From: Pseudoduganella armeniaca
GTDB taxonomy: Bacteria > Pseudomonadota > Gammaproteobacteria > Burkholderiales > Burkholderiaceae_D
Reading direction: 5' to 3'
Assembly: GCF_003028855.1 (NCBI RefSeq)
Contig: NZ_CP028324.1
Coordinates: forward strand, 1,674,001-1,738,000
DNA: 64,000 nt
A program made the translations under genes and the position numbers. Positions 43,615-52,118 of the stretch are shown here, piece after piece (position 1 is the stretch's first letter; the number at the start of each line of letters is the position of its first letter). Below the pieces are notes generated by a model. The model worked only from the letters and a program-made list of their open reading frames with translations. It was not told where the DNA came from and searched no databases.

Positions 43615-44931
43615 ATGAACGAGTCCCGCCCGGAATCGCTGGCATCTTTCTGGATGCCCTTTACGAACAACCGGGATTTCAAGGCCAGCCCACGCCTGCT
43701 GGTGTCGGCCGCCGGCGTACACTACAAGGACGTAGACGGTAACGACATCCTCGACGGCACCGCCGGCCTGTGGTGCGTGCCGTGCGGCCACGCGCAGCCG
43801 AGGATCGTTGCCGCGGTGCGCGAGATGGTGGGCCAGCTGGACTTCGCGCCCACCTTCCAGATGGGTCACCCGGCCGCCTTCGAGCTGGCCGACAAGCTGA
43901 TGGCCTACACCAACCACCGCTACGGCCACGTCTTCTATACCAACTCCGGTTCGGAAGCCGTCGACACGGCGCTGAAGATGGCGCTGGCGTACCACAAGGC
44001 GCGCGGCGAGGCGAGCCGCACCCGCTTCATCGGCCGCGAGCGGGGCTACCACGGCGTCGGTTTCGGTGGCATCTCGGTCGGCGGCATCGCCGCCAACCGC
44101 AAGCCGTACGGCACCTTGCTGCCGGGCGTGGACCACCTGCCGCACACGCACAACCTGGAGAAGAACGCCTACACGCGCGGCGAACCGGAATACGGCGCCC
44201 ACCTGGCGGACGAACTGGAACGCATCGTCGCGCTGCACGACGCTTCCACCATCGCCGCCGTCATCGTCGAGCCGGTGGCCGGCTCCACCGGCGTGCTGAT
44301 CCCGCCGAAGGGCTACCTGAAGCGGCTGCGCGAGCTGTGCACCAAGCACGGCATCCTGCTGATCTTCGACGAGGTGATCACGGGGTTCGGGCGCATGACG
44401 ACGCCGTTCGCCGCCGACTATTTCGACGTCGAGCCGGACATGATGACGACGGCGAAGGGCCTGACCAACGGCACGGTGCCGATGGGCGCGGTGTTCTCGA
44501 AAGCGTTCGTGCACGACGCGCTGATGGAAGCGCCGGCGGGGATCGAACTGTTCCACGGCTATACCTATTCCGGCCACCCGCTGGCCTGCGCCGCGTCGCT
44601 GGCCACGCTGCAGGTATTCGAGGAGCAGGACATCCTGGGCCATGCCAAGGGCCTGCAGGACTACTGGGCCGACGCCGTGTTCTCGCTCAAGGGCCTGCCG
44701 CACGTGATCGACCTGCGCTGCATCGGCCTGATCGCCGGCATCGAGCTGGCGCCGATCGCGGGCAAGCCGGGCGCGCGCGCCTACGCCGCGTTCAAGAAGG
44801 CGTTCGCGGACGGGGTGCTGATCCGCGTGACCGGCGACATCATCGCGCTGTCGCCGCCGCTGGTATTCGAGAAGCAGCACATCGACGAGCTGTTCGGCAA
44901 GCTCGCCAGGATTTTGAAGGAGCTCGACTAA
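43615..44931 (+). CDS. Beta-alanine (omega-amino acid):pyruvate aminotransferase
   Basis: 438 residues, class III PLP aminotransferase. N-terminal FWMPFTNNRDFKASPRLLVSAAG is typical of omega-amino-acid:pyruvate transaminases. YTNSGSEAVDTALKMAL (PLP phosphate), YHGVGFGGISVGGI, IFDEVITGFGRM (Asp contacting PLP N1) and MMTTAKGLTNGTVPMGAV (Schiff-base lysine ~285) are all present. It would convert beta-alanine or 3-aminoisobutyrate plus pyruvate to malonate or methylmalonate semialdehyde plus alanine. AAGGAG precedes the ATG. First gene of the operon divergent from the MocR-type regulator, followed by alanine dehydrogenase. Confidence 0.94.
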   Translation: MNESRPESLASFWMPFTNNRDFKASPRLLVSAAGVHYKDVDGNDILDGTAGLWCVPCGHAQPRIVAAVREMVGQLDFAPTFQMGHPAAFELADKLMAYTNHRYGHVFYTNSGSEAVDTALKMALAYHKARGEASRTRFIGRERGYHGVGFGGISVGGIAANRKPYGTLLPGVDHLPHTHNLEKNAYTRGEPEYGAHLADELERIVALHDASTIAAVIVEPVAGSTGVLIPPKGYLKRLRELCTKHGILLIFDEVITGFGRMTTPFAADYFDVEPDMMTTAKGLTNGTVPMGAVFSKAFVHDALMEAPAGIELFHGYTYSGHPLACAASLATLQVFEEQDILGHAKGLQDYWADAVFSLKGLPHVIDLRCIGLIAGIELAPIAGKPGARAYAAFKKAFADGVLIRVTGDIIALSPPLVFEKQHIDELFGKLARILKELD

Positions 44932-44996
44932 AACAACTGCAGGGCGCATCGACACAATCGGCGCGCCGCCTCGCGGTCACCCATAAGGAGACAACC

Positions 44997-46112
44997 ATGC
45001 TGGTAGGCGTACCCAAGGAAATCAAGAACCAGGAATCGCGCGTCGGCCTGACCCCGGCCAGCGTGAAGGAACTGACGCTGCGCGGCCACCAGGTCCTCGT
45101 GCAGCAGAACGCCGGCGCGGCCATCGGCCTGACCGACGAGATGTACACGGCATCCGGCGCCACCATCGCCGCGACGGCCGAGGAAATCTTCGAACGCGCG
45201 CAGATGATCGTCAAGGTCAAGGAACCGCAGCCGCGCGAATGCGCGATGCTGCGCCCGGACCAGATCCTGTACACCTACCTGCACCTGGCGCCCGATCCGG
45301 AGCAGACCCGCGCGCTGGTGGACTCCGGCGCCGTCTGCATCGCCTATGAAACCATCACCGGTCCCGGTGGCGGCCTGCCGCTGCTGGCGCCGATGAGCGA
45401 GGTGGCGGGGCGCATGTCGATCCAGGCCGGCGCCGCGCACCTCGAGAAATCGAAGGGCGGCATGGGCCTGCTGCTGGGCGGCGTGCCGGGCGTCGCACCC
45501 GGCCACGTGGCGATCATCGGTGCCGGCGTGGTCGGCACCAACGCCCTGCAGATCGCCGTCGGCATGGGCGCGCGCGTGACGGTACTGGACAAGAACGTGG
45601 ACCGCCTGCGCCAGCTGGACCTGGTGTTCGGCAACCGCGTGCAGACGATGTATTCGAATGCGCACACCATCGAGGAAGCCGTGCTGGATGCGGACCTCGT
45701 CATCGGCGGCGTGCTGGTGCCGGGCGCCGCCGCGCCGAAGCTCGTCACGCGCGCCATGGTGGCGAAGATGAAGCAGGGCGCAGTCATCGTCGACGTGGCG
45801 ATCGACCAGGGCGGCTGCTTCGAGACCTCGCATCCGACCACGCACGAGGCGCCCACGTTCGTGGTGGACGGCGTGGTGCACTACTGCGTGGCGAACATGC
45901 CGGGCGCCGTGGCACGCACCTCCACGTTCGCATTGAACAACGCCACCATCGGCCACGCCGTGGCGCTGGCGGACAAGGGCTGGGCGAAAGCGCTGGCCGC
46001 CAACCCGCACCTGAAGAATGGATTGAACGTCTGCCAGGGCAAGGTCACCTATGAAGCGGTGGCCCATGCGCTGGGCTACGACTACGTACCGGCCGACACC
46101 TTGTTGGCCTAA
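44997..46112 (+). CDS. ald: Alanine dehydrogenase
   Basis: 371 residues. NAD-dependent oxidation of L-alanine to pyruvate and ammonia. Starts MLVGVPKEIKNQESRVGLTP, the AlaDH/PNT N-terminal signature (Arg15 and Lys75-type residues in IVKVKEPQ). Rossmann motif VAIIGAGVVGTNALQIAVGMGA (~169-190), and the SNAHTIEEAVLDADLVIGGVLVPGAAAPKL and VDVAIDQGGCFETSHPTTH segments follow. AAGGAG lies upstream of the ATG at 44997. Placed after the transaminase, it would regenerate the pyruvate acceptor from the alanine formed. Confidence 0.96.
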   Translation: MLVGVPKEIKNQESRVGLTPASVKELTLRGHQVLVQQNAGAAIGLTDEMYTASGATIAATAEEIFERAQMIVKVKEPQPRECAMLRPDQILYTYLHLAPDPEQTRALVDSGAVCIAYETITGPGGGLPLLAPMSEVAGRMSIQAGAAHLEKSKGGMGLLLGGVPGVAPGHVAIIGAGVVGTNALQIAVGMGARVTVLDKNVDRLRQLDLVFGNRVQTMYSNAHTIEEAVLDADLVIGGVLVPGAAAPKLVTRAMVAKMKQGAVIVDVAIDQGGCFETSHPTTHEAPTFVVDGVVHYCVANMPGAVARTSTFALNNATIGHAVALADKGWAKALAANPHLKNGLNVCQGKVTYEAVAHALGYDYVPADTLLA

Positions 46113-46125
46113 CCCGAAAGAGACC

Positions 46126-47619
46126 ATGGAAACCATCACCCATTACATCGGCGGCAGCACCGCCGATACGTCCAGCGGCCGCTATGCCGATGTGTACAAC
46201 CCGGCGCTGGGCGAGCCCGTCGCGCGCGTGGCGCTGGGTACCGCCGGCGAAGTGGATGCGGCCGTGCAGGCGGCCCACGCCGCGTTCCCCGCGTGGGCGG
46301 ACACGCCGCCGCTGGCGCGCGCCCGCATCCTGGCGAAGTACCTGCAGCTGTGCCAGCAGCACACGGAAGACTTCGCGGCGATGCTGACGCGCGAGCACGG
46401 CAAGACGCTGGCCGATGCGCGCGGTGAAGTCGCGCGCGGCATCGAGGTGGTGGAGTTCGCGCTCGGCATCCCGCAACTGCTGAAGGGCGAGTTCACCGAC
46501 CAGATCGCGCGCGGCATCGACGCCTGGTCGATGCGCCAGCCGCTCGGCGTGGTGGCGGGCATCACGCCGTTCAACTTCCCCGTGATGGTGCCGATGTGGA
46601 TGTTCCCGGTGGCGCTTGCGTGCGGCAACACATTCGTGCTGAAGCCGTCCGAACGCGACCCTTCGCCCTCGCTGCTGCATGCGCGCCTGTTGAAACAGGC
46701 GGGCCTGCCCGATGGCGTGTTCAATGTCGTCCAGGGCGACAAGGTCACCGTCGACGCGCTGCTGGAACACCCGGTGGTGCAGGCCATCAGCTTCGTCGGC
46801 TCGACGCCGATCGCGGAGTACATCTATGCCAAGGGCTCCGCGCACGGCAAGCGGGTGCAGGCGCTGGGCGGCGCGAAGAACCACGCCGTCGTGATGCCCG
46901 ATGCGGACATGGAGATGGCCGTGGACGCGCTGATGGGCGCGGCCTACGGCTCGGCCGGCGAACGCTGCATGGCGATCTCCGTGGTGGCGGCCGTGGGCGA
47001 CGCGGCCGACCGCCTGGTCGATGCACTGGAACGGCGCACCGCTGCACTGAAAATCGGCGACGGCACGGCGCTGGACGCCGAAATGGGGCCGGTCGTCACG
47101 CGCGCCGCGCAGCAGCGCATCGAGAAGCTGATCGGCGAGGGCGTGGAGCAGGGCGCCAAACTGGTCGTGGATGGCCGCGGCCACAAGGTGGCGGACCGCC
47201 CCAACGGCTTCTTTGTCGGCGGTACCTTGTTCGACCACGTCACGCCCGAGATGTCGATCTACAAGGAGGAGATCTTCGGTCCGGTGCTGTGCGTGGTGCG
47301 GCTCCCGGACGTGGGCAGCGCAGTGGAGCTGATCAACCGTAACGAATACGGCAATGGCGTGGCGATCTTCACGCGCGACGGCGGCGTGGCGCGCGAGTTC
47401 GTGCGCCAGATCCAGGTCGGCATGGTGGGCGTCAACGTGCCGCTGCCGGTGCCGATGGCCTTCAACAGCTTCGGCGGCTGGAAGCGCAGCCTGTTCGGCG
47501 ATCACCACGCCTACGGTCCGGAAGGCGTGCGCTTCTACACGCGCCACAAGGCCGTCATGCAGCGCTGGCCTAACACCGCAAGCGCTGGCGCGGAATTTGC
47601 ATTCCCACAGATGAAGTAA
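46126..47619 (+). CDS. mmsA: (Methyl)malonate-semialdehyde dehydrogenase, CoA-acylating
   Basis: 497 residues. Oxidises malonate semialdehyde to acetyl-CoA (from uracil) and methylmalonate semialdehyde to propionyl-CoA (from thymine). MmsA-type markers: QPLGVVAGITPFNFPVMVPMWMFP, KPSERDPSPSLLHARLLKQAG, FVGSTPIAEYIY, LGGAKNHAVVMPDAD in place of the LELGG motif, and the catalytic Cys in AYGSAGERCMAIS (~residue 285). The GGAKNH change is a hallmark of CoA-acylating MmsA enzymes, which lack the general-base Glu. Thirteen bases after ald. A 79-nt repeat element separates it from preT. Confidence 0.95.
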   Translation: METITHYIGGSTADTSSGRYADVYNPALGEPVARVALGTAGEVDAAVQAAHAAFPAWADTPPLARARILAKYLQLCQQHTEDFAAMLTREHGKTLADARGEVARGIEVVEFALGIPQLLKGEFTDQIARGIDAWSMRQPLGVVAGITPFNFPVMVPMWMFPVALACGNTFVLKPSERDPSPSLLHARLLKQAGLPDGVFNVVQGDKVTVDALLEHPVVQAISFVGSTPIAEYIYAKGSAHGKRVQALGGAKNHAVVMPDADMEMAVDALMGAAYGSAGERCMAISVVAAVGDAADRLVDALERRTAALKIGDGTALDAEMGPVVTRAAQQRIEKLIGEGVEQGAKLVVDGRGHKVADRPNGFFVGGTLFDHVTPEMSIYKEEIFGPVLCVVRLPDVGSAVELINRNEYGNGVAIFTRDGGVAREFVRQIQVGMVGVNVPLPVPMAFNSFGGWKRSLFGDHHAYGPEGVRFYTRHKAVMQRWPNTASAGAEFAFPQMK

Positions 47620-47674
47620 CCCCGCTGCGCGGAAAGTCCCGAAGCCTTGCGGTCCCGGGACGGTATTAGCAGGG

Positions 47675-47753
47675 GGGAGCGCAGCAGGGATTTCGCGGAG
47701 CTCAGCTCCGCGCCTGCGCAGCGGGGTTGGCTTGCATGCCAACCCCATGTCCC
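47675..47753. repeat. 79-nt two-hairpin element, copy 1
   Basis: Starts GGGAGCGCAGCAGGG and ends CATGTCCC. It contains hairpin 1 at 47694-47712 (CGCGGAGC, loop TCA, GCTCCGCG) and hairpin 2 at 47723-47746 (GGGGTTGGC ... GCCAACCCC). Copy 2 at 50518-50596 has the same length and layout with compensatory stem changes. It lies between the co-directional mmsA and preT genes. The remaining ~170 bp gap holds no gene. Confidence 0.88.
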
Positions 47754-47798
47754 GCCGGAGCCACCAGGGGTTTTAGCCACACAGCCAGGAACCAGATC

Positions 47799-49181
47799 AT
47801 GCTCGACTCACTGAACTACATCCCGCAACCCAAAGCCACCAACGGCGAACTGGCCACCCACTTCACCGACCTGGCCCCGCCGCTGAACGCGCGCCAGGCC
47901 GCCATCGAAGCGGCGCGCTGCCTGTACTGCCACGACGCGCCCTGTACCCGCATCTGCCCGTCCGAGATCGATGTCGCCAGCTTCATCCGCAACATCCACG
48001 ACCGCAACGTCGACGGCGCCGCGGTCGGCATCCTGAAGCAGAACATCTTCGGCGGCAGCTGCGCGCGTGTGTGCCCGACCGAGATCCTGTGCGAAGACGC
48101 CTGCGTGCGCAACCACGATGCCGAGGGGCAGCCGGTCAAGATCGCGCTGCTGCAGCGCTACGCCACCGACAATATGTCCTTCGTCGACCACCCGTTCCAG
48201 CGCGCCCCGGCCACCGGCAAGACTATCGCAGTCGTCGGCGCGGGGCCGGCTGGCCTGTCGTGCGCGCACCGCCTCGCCATGCTGGGCAACGACGTGGTCG
48301 TATTCGAGGCGCAGCAAAAGGCCGGTGGCCTGAACGAATACGGCATCGCCAAGTACAAGCTGACCAACCAGTTCGCCCAGCGCGAAGTGGAATTCCTGCT
48401 GGGGATCGGCGGCATCGAGATCCGCTACGGCCAGAAGCTGGGCGACAACCTGCACCTGAAGGACCTCCACGCAAACTACGACGCCGTGTTCCTGGGCCTC
48501 GGCCTGGGGGCCAGCCGCCGGTTGGGCCTAACGGGCGAGGACGCCCCGGGCCTGGTGGCGGCCGTGGACTACATCGCCGCGCTGCGCCAGGCGGACGACC
48601 TGGCGGCGCTGCCGGTGCCGCGCCGCGCCATCGTCATCGGCGCCGGCAATACGGCCATCGACATGGCCGTGCAGGTGCAGCGCCTGGGCGCCGAGGAGGT
48701 CACGCTGGTGTACCGGCGCGGCTTCGATGCGATGAGCGCGACGCACCACGAGCAGGAGATCGCCAAGGCCAACCTGGTGCGGATGGTGACGTGGGCGCAG
48801 CCGCGCGAGGTCATGCTCGACGGGCTGGGTCGGGTGCGCGGCATGCGTTTCGAGAAGACCGCACTCGACGACACCGGCCGCCTGGCCGGCACCGGCGAAA
48901 CGTTCGAGATCGTCGCCGATGCCGTGTTCAAGGCGATCGGGCAGACGATGGCCGAAGCGTCGCTAGCCGATCCGCTGGCCACGCTGCTCAAACGCAGCGG
49001 CGACAAGATCGACGTTGACAGCCAGTTCCGCACCGCGCTGCCGGGCATCTACGCCGGCGGCGACTGCGTGGCACCGGGGCAGGACCTGACGGTGCAGGCC
49101 GTCCAGCACGGCAAGGTGGCCGCGCTGGCGATCCACGCCGACATCCAGGCACGCAACAACGCACAACCGGAGGCACTGTAA
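47799..49181 (+). CDS. preT: NAD-dependent dihydropyrimidine dehydrogenase, subunit PreT
   Basis: 460 residues. FAD- and FeS-containing subunit that takes electrons from NADH for PreA. N-terminal four-cysteine clusters: CLYCHDAPCTRICP (~47-60) and CARVCPTEILCEDACV (~88-103), matching the GltD/DPYD N-terminal domain. FAD site VVGAGPAGLSCAHRLAMLG (~145-163), NAD site IVIGAGNTAIDMAVQVQRLG (~272-291), and the C-terminal GIYAGGDCVAP. It ends with TAATG, where its stop and the PreA start share one base. PreTA reduces uracil and thymine to the dihydro forms. Confidence 0.96.
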   Translation: MLDSLNYIPQPKATNGELATHFTDLAPPLNARQAAIEAARCLYCHDAPCTRICPSEIDVASFIRNIHDRNVDGAAVGILKQNIFGGSCARVCPTEILCEDACVRNHDAEGQPVKIALLQRYATDNMSFVDHPFQRAPATGKTIAVVGAGPAGLSCAHRLAMLGNDVVVFEAQQKAGGLNEYGIAKYKLTNQFAQREVEFLLGIGGIEIRYGQKLGDNLHLKDLHANYDAVFLGLGLGASRRLGLTGEDAPGLVAAVDYIAALRQADDLAALPVPRRAIVIGAGNTAIDMAVQVQRLGAEEVTLVYRRGFDAMSATHHEQEIAKANLVRMVTWAQPREVMLDGLGRVRGMRFEKTALDDTGRLAGTGETFEIVADAVFKAIGQTMAEASLADPLATLLKRSGDKIDVDSQFRTALPGIYAGGDCVAPGQDLTVQAVQHGKVAALAIHADIQARNNAQPEAL

Positions 49182-50494
49182 TGGGCACCATCGACACGCA
49201 TTTCAGGGCCGACCTGTCGGTCGACTTCTGCGGCATCAAGGCACCGAACCCGTTCTGGCTGGCTTCCGCGCCGCCGACCGACAAGGCCTACAACGTCATC
49301 CGCGCCTTCGAGGCCGGCTGGGGCGGCGTGGTGTGGAAGACCCTCGGCGAGGACCCGCCGGCCGTCAACGTCTCGTCGCGCTATTCCGCCATCTACGGCA
49401 AGAACCGCGAGGTCCTGGGCTTCAACAACATCGAGCTGATCACGGATCGCTCGCTGGACATCAACCTGCGCGAGATCACGGCCGTCAAGGAAGCCTGGCC
49501 GGACCGCGCCATCGTGGTCTCGCTGATGCTGCCTTGCGAGGAACACTACTGGGCCGACATCCTGCCGAAGGTCGAGGCGACGGGTGCGGACGGCATCGAG
49601 CTCAATTTCGGCTGCCCGCACGGCATGCCGGAGCGCGGGATGGGCGCCGCCGTGGGCCAGGTGCCAGAGTACGTGCAGATGGTCACCAGCTGGTGCAAGA
49701 AGCACAGCCGCCTGCCGGTGATCGTCAAGCTGACGCCGAATATCACCGACATCCGCCAGCCCGCGCGCGCCGCCAAGGCCGGCGGCGCGGACGCGGTCTC
49801 GCTGATCAACACCATCAACTCGATCACGTCGATCGACCTGGACCGGATGGTAGCGCTGCCCACCGTCGGCACGGCCAGCACACACGGCGGCTACTGCGGC
49901 ACGGCGGTAAAACCAATCGCGCTGAACATGGTGGCCGAGATCGCGCGCGATCCGGCAACGCAAGGCCTGCCGATCTCCGGCATCGGCGGCATCAACAACT
50001 GGCGCGACGCGGCCGAGTTCATCGCACTGGGTGCCGGCTGCGTGCAGGTCTGCACGGCGGCGATGCTGCATGGCTTCGGCATCGTCGAGCAGATGAAGGA
50101 CGGGCTGGCGCGCTGGATGGACTCGAAGGGCTACCGCACCCTGGCCGACTTCTCGGGCAAGGCGGTGCCCAACACCACCGACTGGAAATACCTGGACATG
50201 AACTACAAGGTCATTGCCCGGATCGACCAGGACGCCTGCATCGGCTGCGGCAAGTGCCACATCGCCTGCGAGGACACGTCGCACCAGGCCATCGCCAAGC
50301 TGGTGGACCCGGCCAGCGGCGCGCGCCGCTACGAGGTCATCGACGCCGAATGCGTGGGCTGCAACCTGTGCGAGATCACCTGCCCGGTACAGAGCTGCAT
50401 CACGATGGTGCCGCAGCAGACCGGCATGCCGTACATGAACTGGACGCAGGACCCGCGCAATCCGCGCGCGGAGAAAGTCCCCACCGCGGCATGA
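49181..50494 (+). CDS. preA: NAD-dependent dihydropyrimidine dehydrogenase, subunit PreA
   Basis: 437 residues. FMN-dependent TIM-barrel (DHOD-like) domain to ~residue 330: FCGIKAPNPFWLASAPPTDKAYN, IELNFGCPHGMPERGMGAA, VIVKLTPNITDI, GIGGINNWRDAAEFIALGA. A C-terminal ferredoxin-like pair of 4Fe-4S motifs follows: CIGCGKCHIACED (~349-361) and CVGCNLCEITCPVQSC (~391-406). It is translated directly from the preT stop. This catalytic subunit reduces uracil and thymine. A 79-nt repeat element starts 24 bases after the stop. Confidence 0.96.
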   Translation: MGTIDTHFRADLSVDFCGIKAPNPFWLASAPPTDKAYNVIRAFEAGWGGVVWKTLGEDPPAVNVSSRYSAIYGKNREVLGFNNIELITDRSLDINLREITAVKEAWPDRAIVVSLMLPCEEHYWADILPKVEATGADGIELNFGCPHGMPERGMGAAVGQVPEYVQMVTSWCKKHSRLPVIVKLTPNITDIRQPARAAKAGGADAVSLINTINSITSIDLDRMVALPTVGTASTHGGYCGTAVKPIALNMVAEIARDPATQGLPISGIGGINNWRDAAEFIALGAGCVQVCTAAMLHGFGIVEQMKDGLARWMDSKGYRTLADFSGKAVPNTTDWKYLDMNYKVIARIDQDACIGCGKCHIACEDTSHQAIAKLVDPASGARRYEVIDAECVGCNLCEITCPVQSCITMVPQQTGMPYMNWTQDPRNPRAEKVPTAA

Positions 50495-50517
50495 GGTTTG
50501 GGGACTGTCCCCGCACG

Positions 50518-50596
50518 GGGAGCGCAGCAGGGGTTTCGAGGAGCACTGCTCCTCGCCTGCACAGCGGGGCTGGCCTGCAGGCCAGCCCCATGTCCC
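50518..50596. repeat. 79-nt two-hairpin element, copy 2
   Basis: Same 79-nt layout as the copy at 47675: hairpin 1 at 50537-50555 (CGAGGAGC, loop ACT, GCTCCTCG) and hairpin 2 at 50566-50589 (GGGGCTGGCC ... GGCCAGCCCC). Against copy 1, a C-G pair in hairpin 1 becomes A-T and a T-A pair in hairpin 2 becomes C-G, preserving both stems. A GGGGACTGTCCCC palindrome precedes it at 50499-50512. It lies between preA and the NCS1 transporter gene. Confidence 0.88.
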
Positions 50597-50634
50597 CGGT
50601 TTTCACCACTGGCCCCATTAACAAGGACGAGCAG

Positions 50635-52098
50635 ATGAACAACAACGACCTGTGGAACGAAGACCTGGCCCCCACCAGCGCCGCCCAGCGCACCTGGCGC
50701 TGGTATCACTTCGCGGCCCTGTGGGTGGGCATGGTGATGTGCATCCCGGCCTACACGCTGTCGGCCAGCCTGATCGAGGGCGGCATGTCGGCCTACCAGG
50801 CCGTGCTGACGGTGTTTCTGGCCAATGCCATCGTGCTGCTGCCGATGCTGGCGATCGGCCACGCCGGCACCAAATATGGCATCCCATACGCCGTGCTGGC
50901 GCGCGCCTCGTTCGGCACGGCCGGCGCCAAGCTGCCGGCCCTGATGCGCGCCATCGTCGCCTGCGGCTGGTACGGCATCCAGACCTGGTTCGGCGGCCAG
51001 ATGATCTACACATTGCTGGGCGCCCTGACGGGCGCGCCGATCGGCGGCGACAAGCTGCCGGGCCTGGGCATCAACCTGGCGCAGCTGCTGTGCTTCCTCG
51101 CCTTCTGGGCCATCCAGTTCTGGTACATCGTGCACGGCATGGATGCCATCCGCAAGCTGGAAACCTACACGGCACCCTTGAAAATCCTGATCTGCTTCGT
51201 GCTGCTGTGGTGGGTGTACGACAAGGCCGGCGGTTTCGGCCCGCTGCTGGATAAACCTTCGCAGTTCGTCGAAGGCGGCGCCAAGGCTGGCCAGTTCTGG
51301 ACCACGTTCTGGCCGTCGCTCACCGCCATGGTGGGCTTCTGGGCCACGCTGGCGCTGAACATTCCCGATTTCACCCGCTTCGCGAAATCGCAGAAGGACC
51401 AGCTGGTGGGCCAGTCGGTCGGCCTGCCGGTGCCCATGGGGCTGTTGGCCGCGCTGGCCGTCATCGTCACGTCGGCCACCGTGGTCCTGTACGGCAAGGC
51501 GATCTGGGACCCGGTCGACCTGTCCAGCCGCATGACGGGCGTGGCCGTGCTGGTGGCGCTGGTGATCCTGCTGATCGACACGGTCAGCGTCAACCTGGCG
51601 GCCAACCTGGTCGGTCCCGCCTATGACTTTTCCGCGCTGGCGCCAAGGCGCATCTCGTACCGCACCGGCGGCTACATCACGGCGGCGATCGCGCTGGCGA
51701 TGATGCCGTGGAAGCTGCTGGAGACGACCGAAGGCTATATCTTCACGTGGCTGATCGGCTATTCGGCGCTCTTGGGCCCCATCGCCGGCGTGCTGATCGT
51801 CGATTACTACCTGGTGCGCCGCACGGAGCTGTACGTGGCCCAGCTGTACCGCGAGGACGGCGTGTATTCGTATGGCGGCGGCTGGAACATGGCGGCCATC
51901 GTGGCTTTCGTGCTGGGCGTGCTGCCCAATATCCCCGGCTTCCTGAACGCCGCGTTCCCGCAGTCGTTCCCCGGCGTAAGCGATACGTTCAAGACGATCT
52001 ACACCTACGCCTGGTTCGTCGGCATCGCCATCTCGGCGCTCGTGTACGGCGCCATGATGCGCGGCAAAGCCGTGCCGGTACTGGTGCCGCAGGCGTAA
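50635..52098 (+). CDS. NCS1-family nucleobase:cation symporter
   Basis: 487 residues with about twelve membrane helices, Nucleobase:Cation Symporter 1 family (uracil, cytosine, allantoin or hydantoin). NLWNEDLAPT-like NNDLWNEDLAPTSAAQRTWRWYHFAALWVGM at the N-terminus is the family signature. The substrate-site segments VACGWYGIQTWFGGQ and TLALNIPDFTRFAKSQKDQ are present. The start at 50635 has AAGGA upstream; the open frame before it is out of family. Between preTA and hydantoinase, the likely substrate is uracil, thymine or dihydropyrimidine. Confidence 0.94.
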   Translation: MNNNDLWNEDLAPTSAAQRTWRWYHFAALWVGMVMCIPAYTLSASLIEGGMSAYQAVLTVFLANAIVLLPMLAIGHAGTKYGIPYAVLARASFGTAGAKLPALMRAIVACGWYGIQTWFGGQMIYTLLGALTGAPIGGDKLPGLGINLAQLLCFLAFWAIQFWYIVHGMDAIRKLETYTAPLKILICFVLLWWVYDKAGGFGPLLDKPSQFVEGGAKAGQFWTTFWPSLTAMVGFWATLALNIPDFTRFAKSQKDQLVGQSVGLPVPMGLLAALAVIVTSATVVLYGKAIWDPVDLSSRMTGVAVLVALVILLIDTVSVNLAANLVGPAYDFSALAPRRISYRTGGYITAAIALAMMPWKLLETTEGYIFTWLIGYSALLGPIAGVLIVDYYLVRRTELYVAQLYREDGVYSYGGGWNMAAIVAFVLGVLPNIPGFLNAAFPQSFPGVSDTFKTIYTYAWFVGIAISALVYGAMMRGKAVPVLVPQA

Positions 52099-52118
52099 TC
52101 CACACACAGGGAGACAAC

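Noticed and set aside
47620..47798. Insertion-sequence remnant between mmsA and preT
   Set aside because: No transposase fragment; the block is a 79-nt hairpin element present again at 50518.
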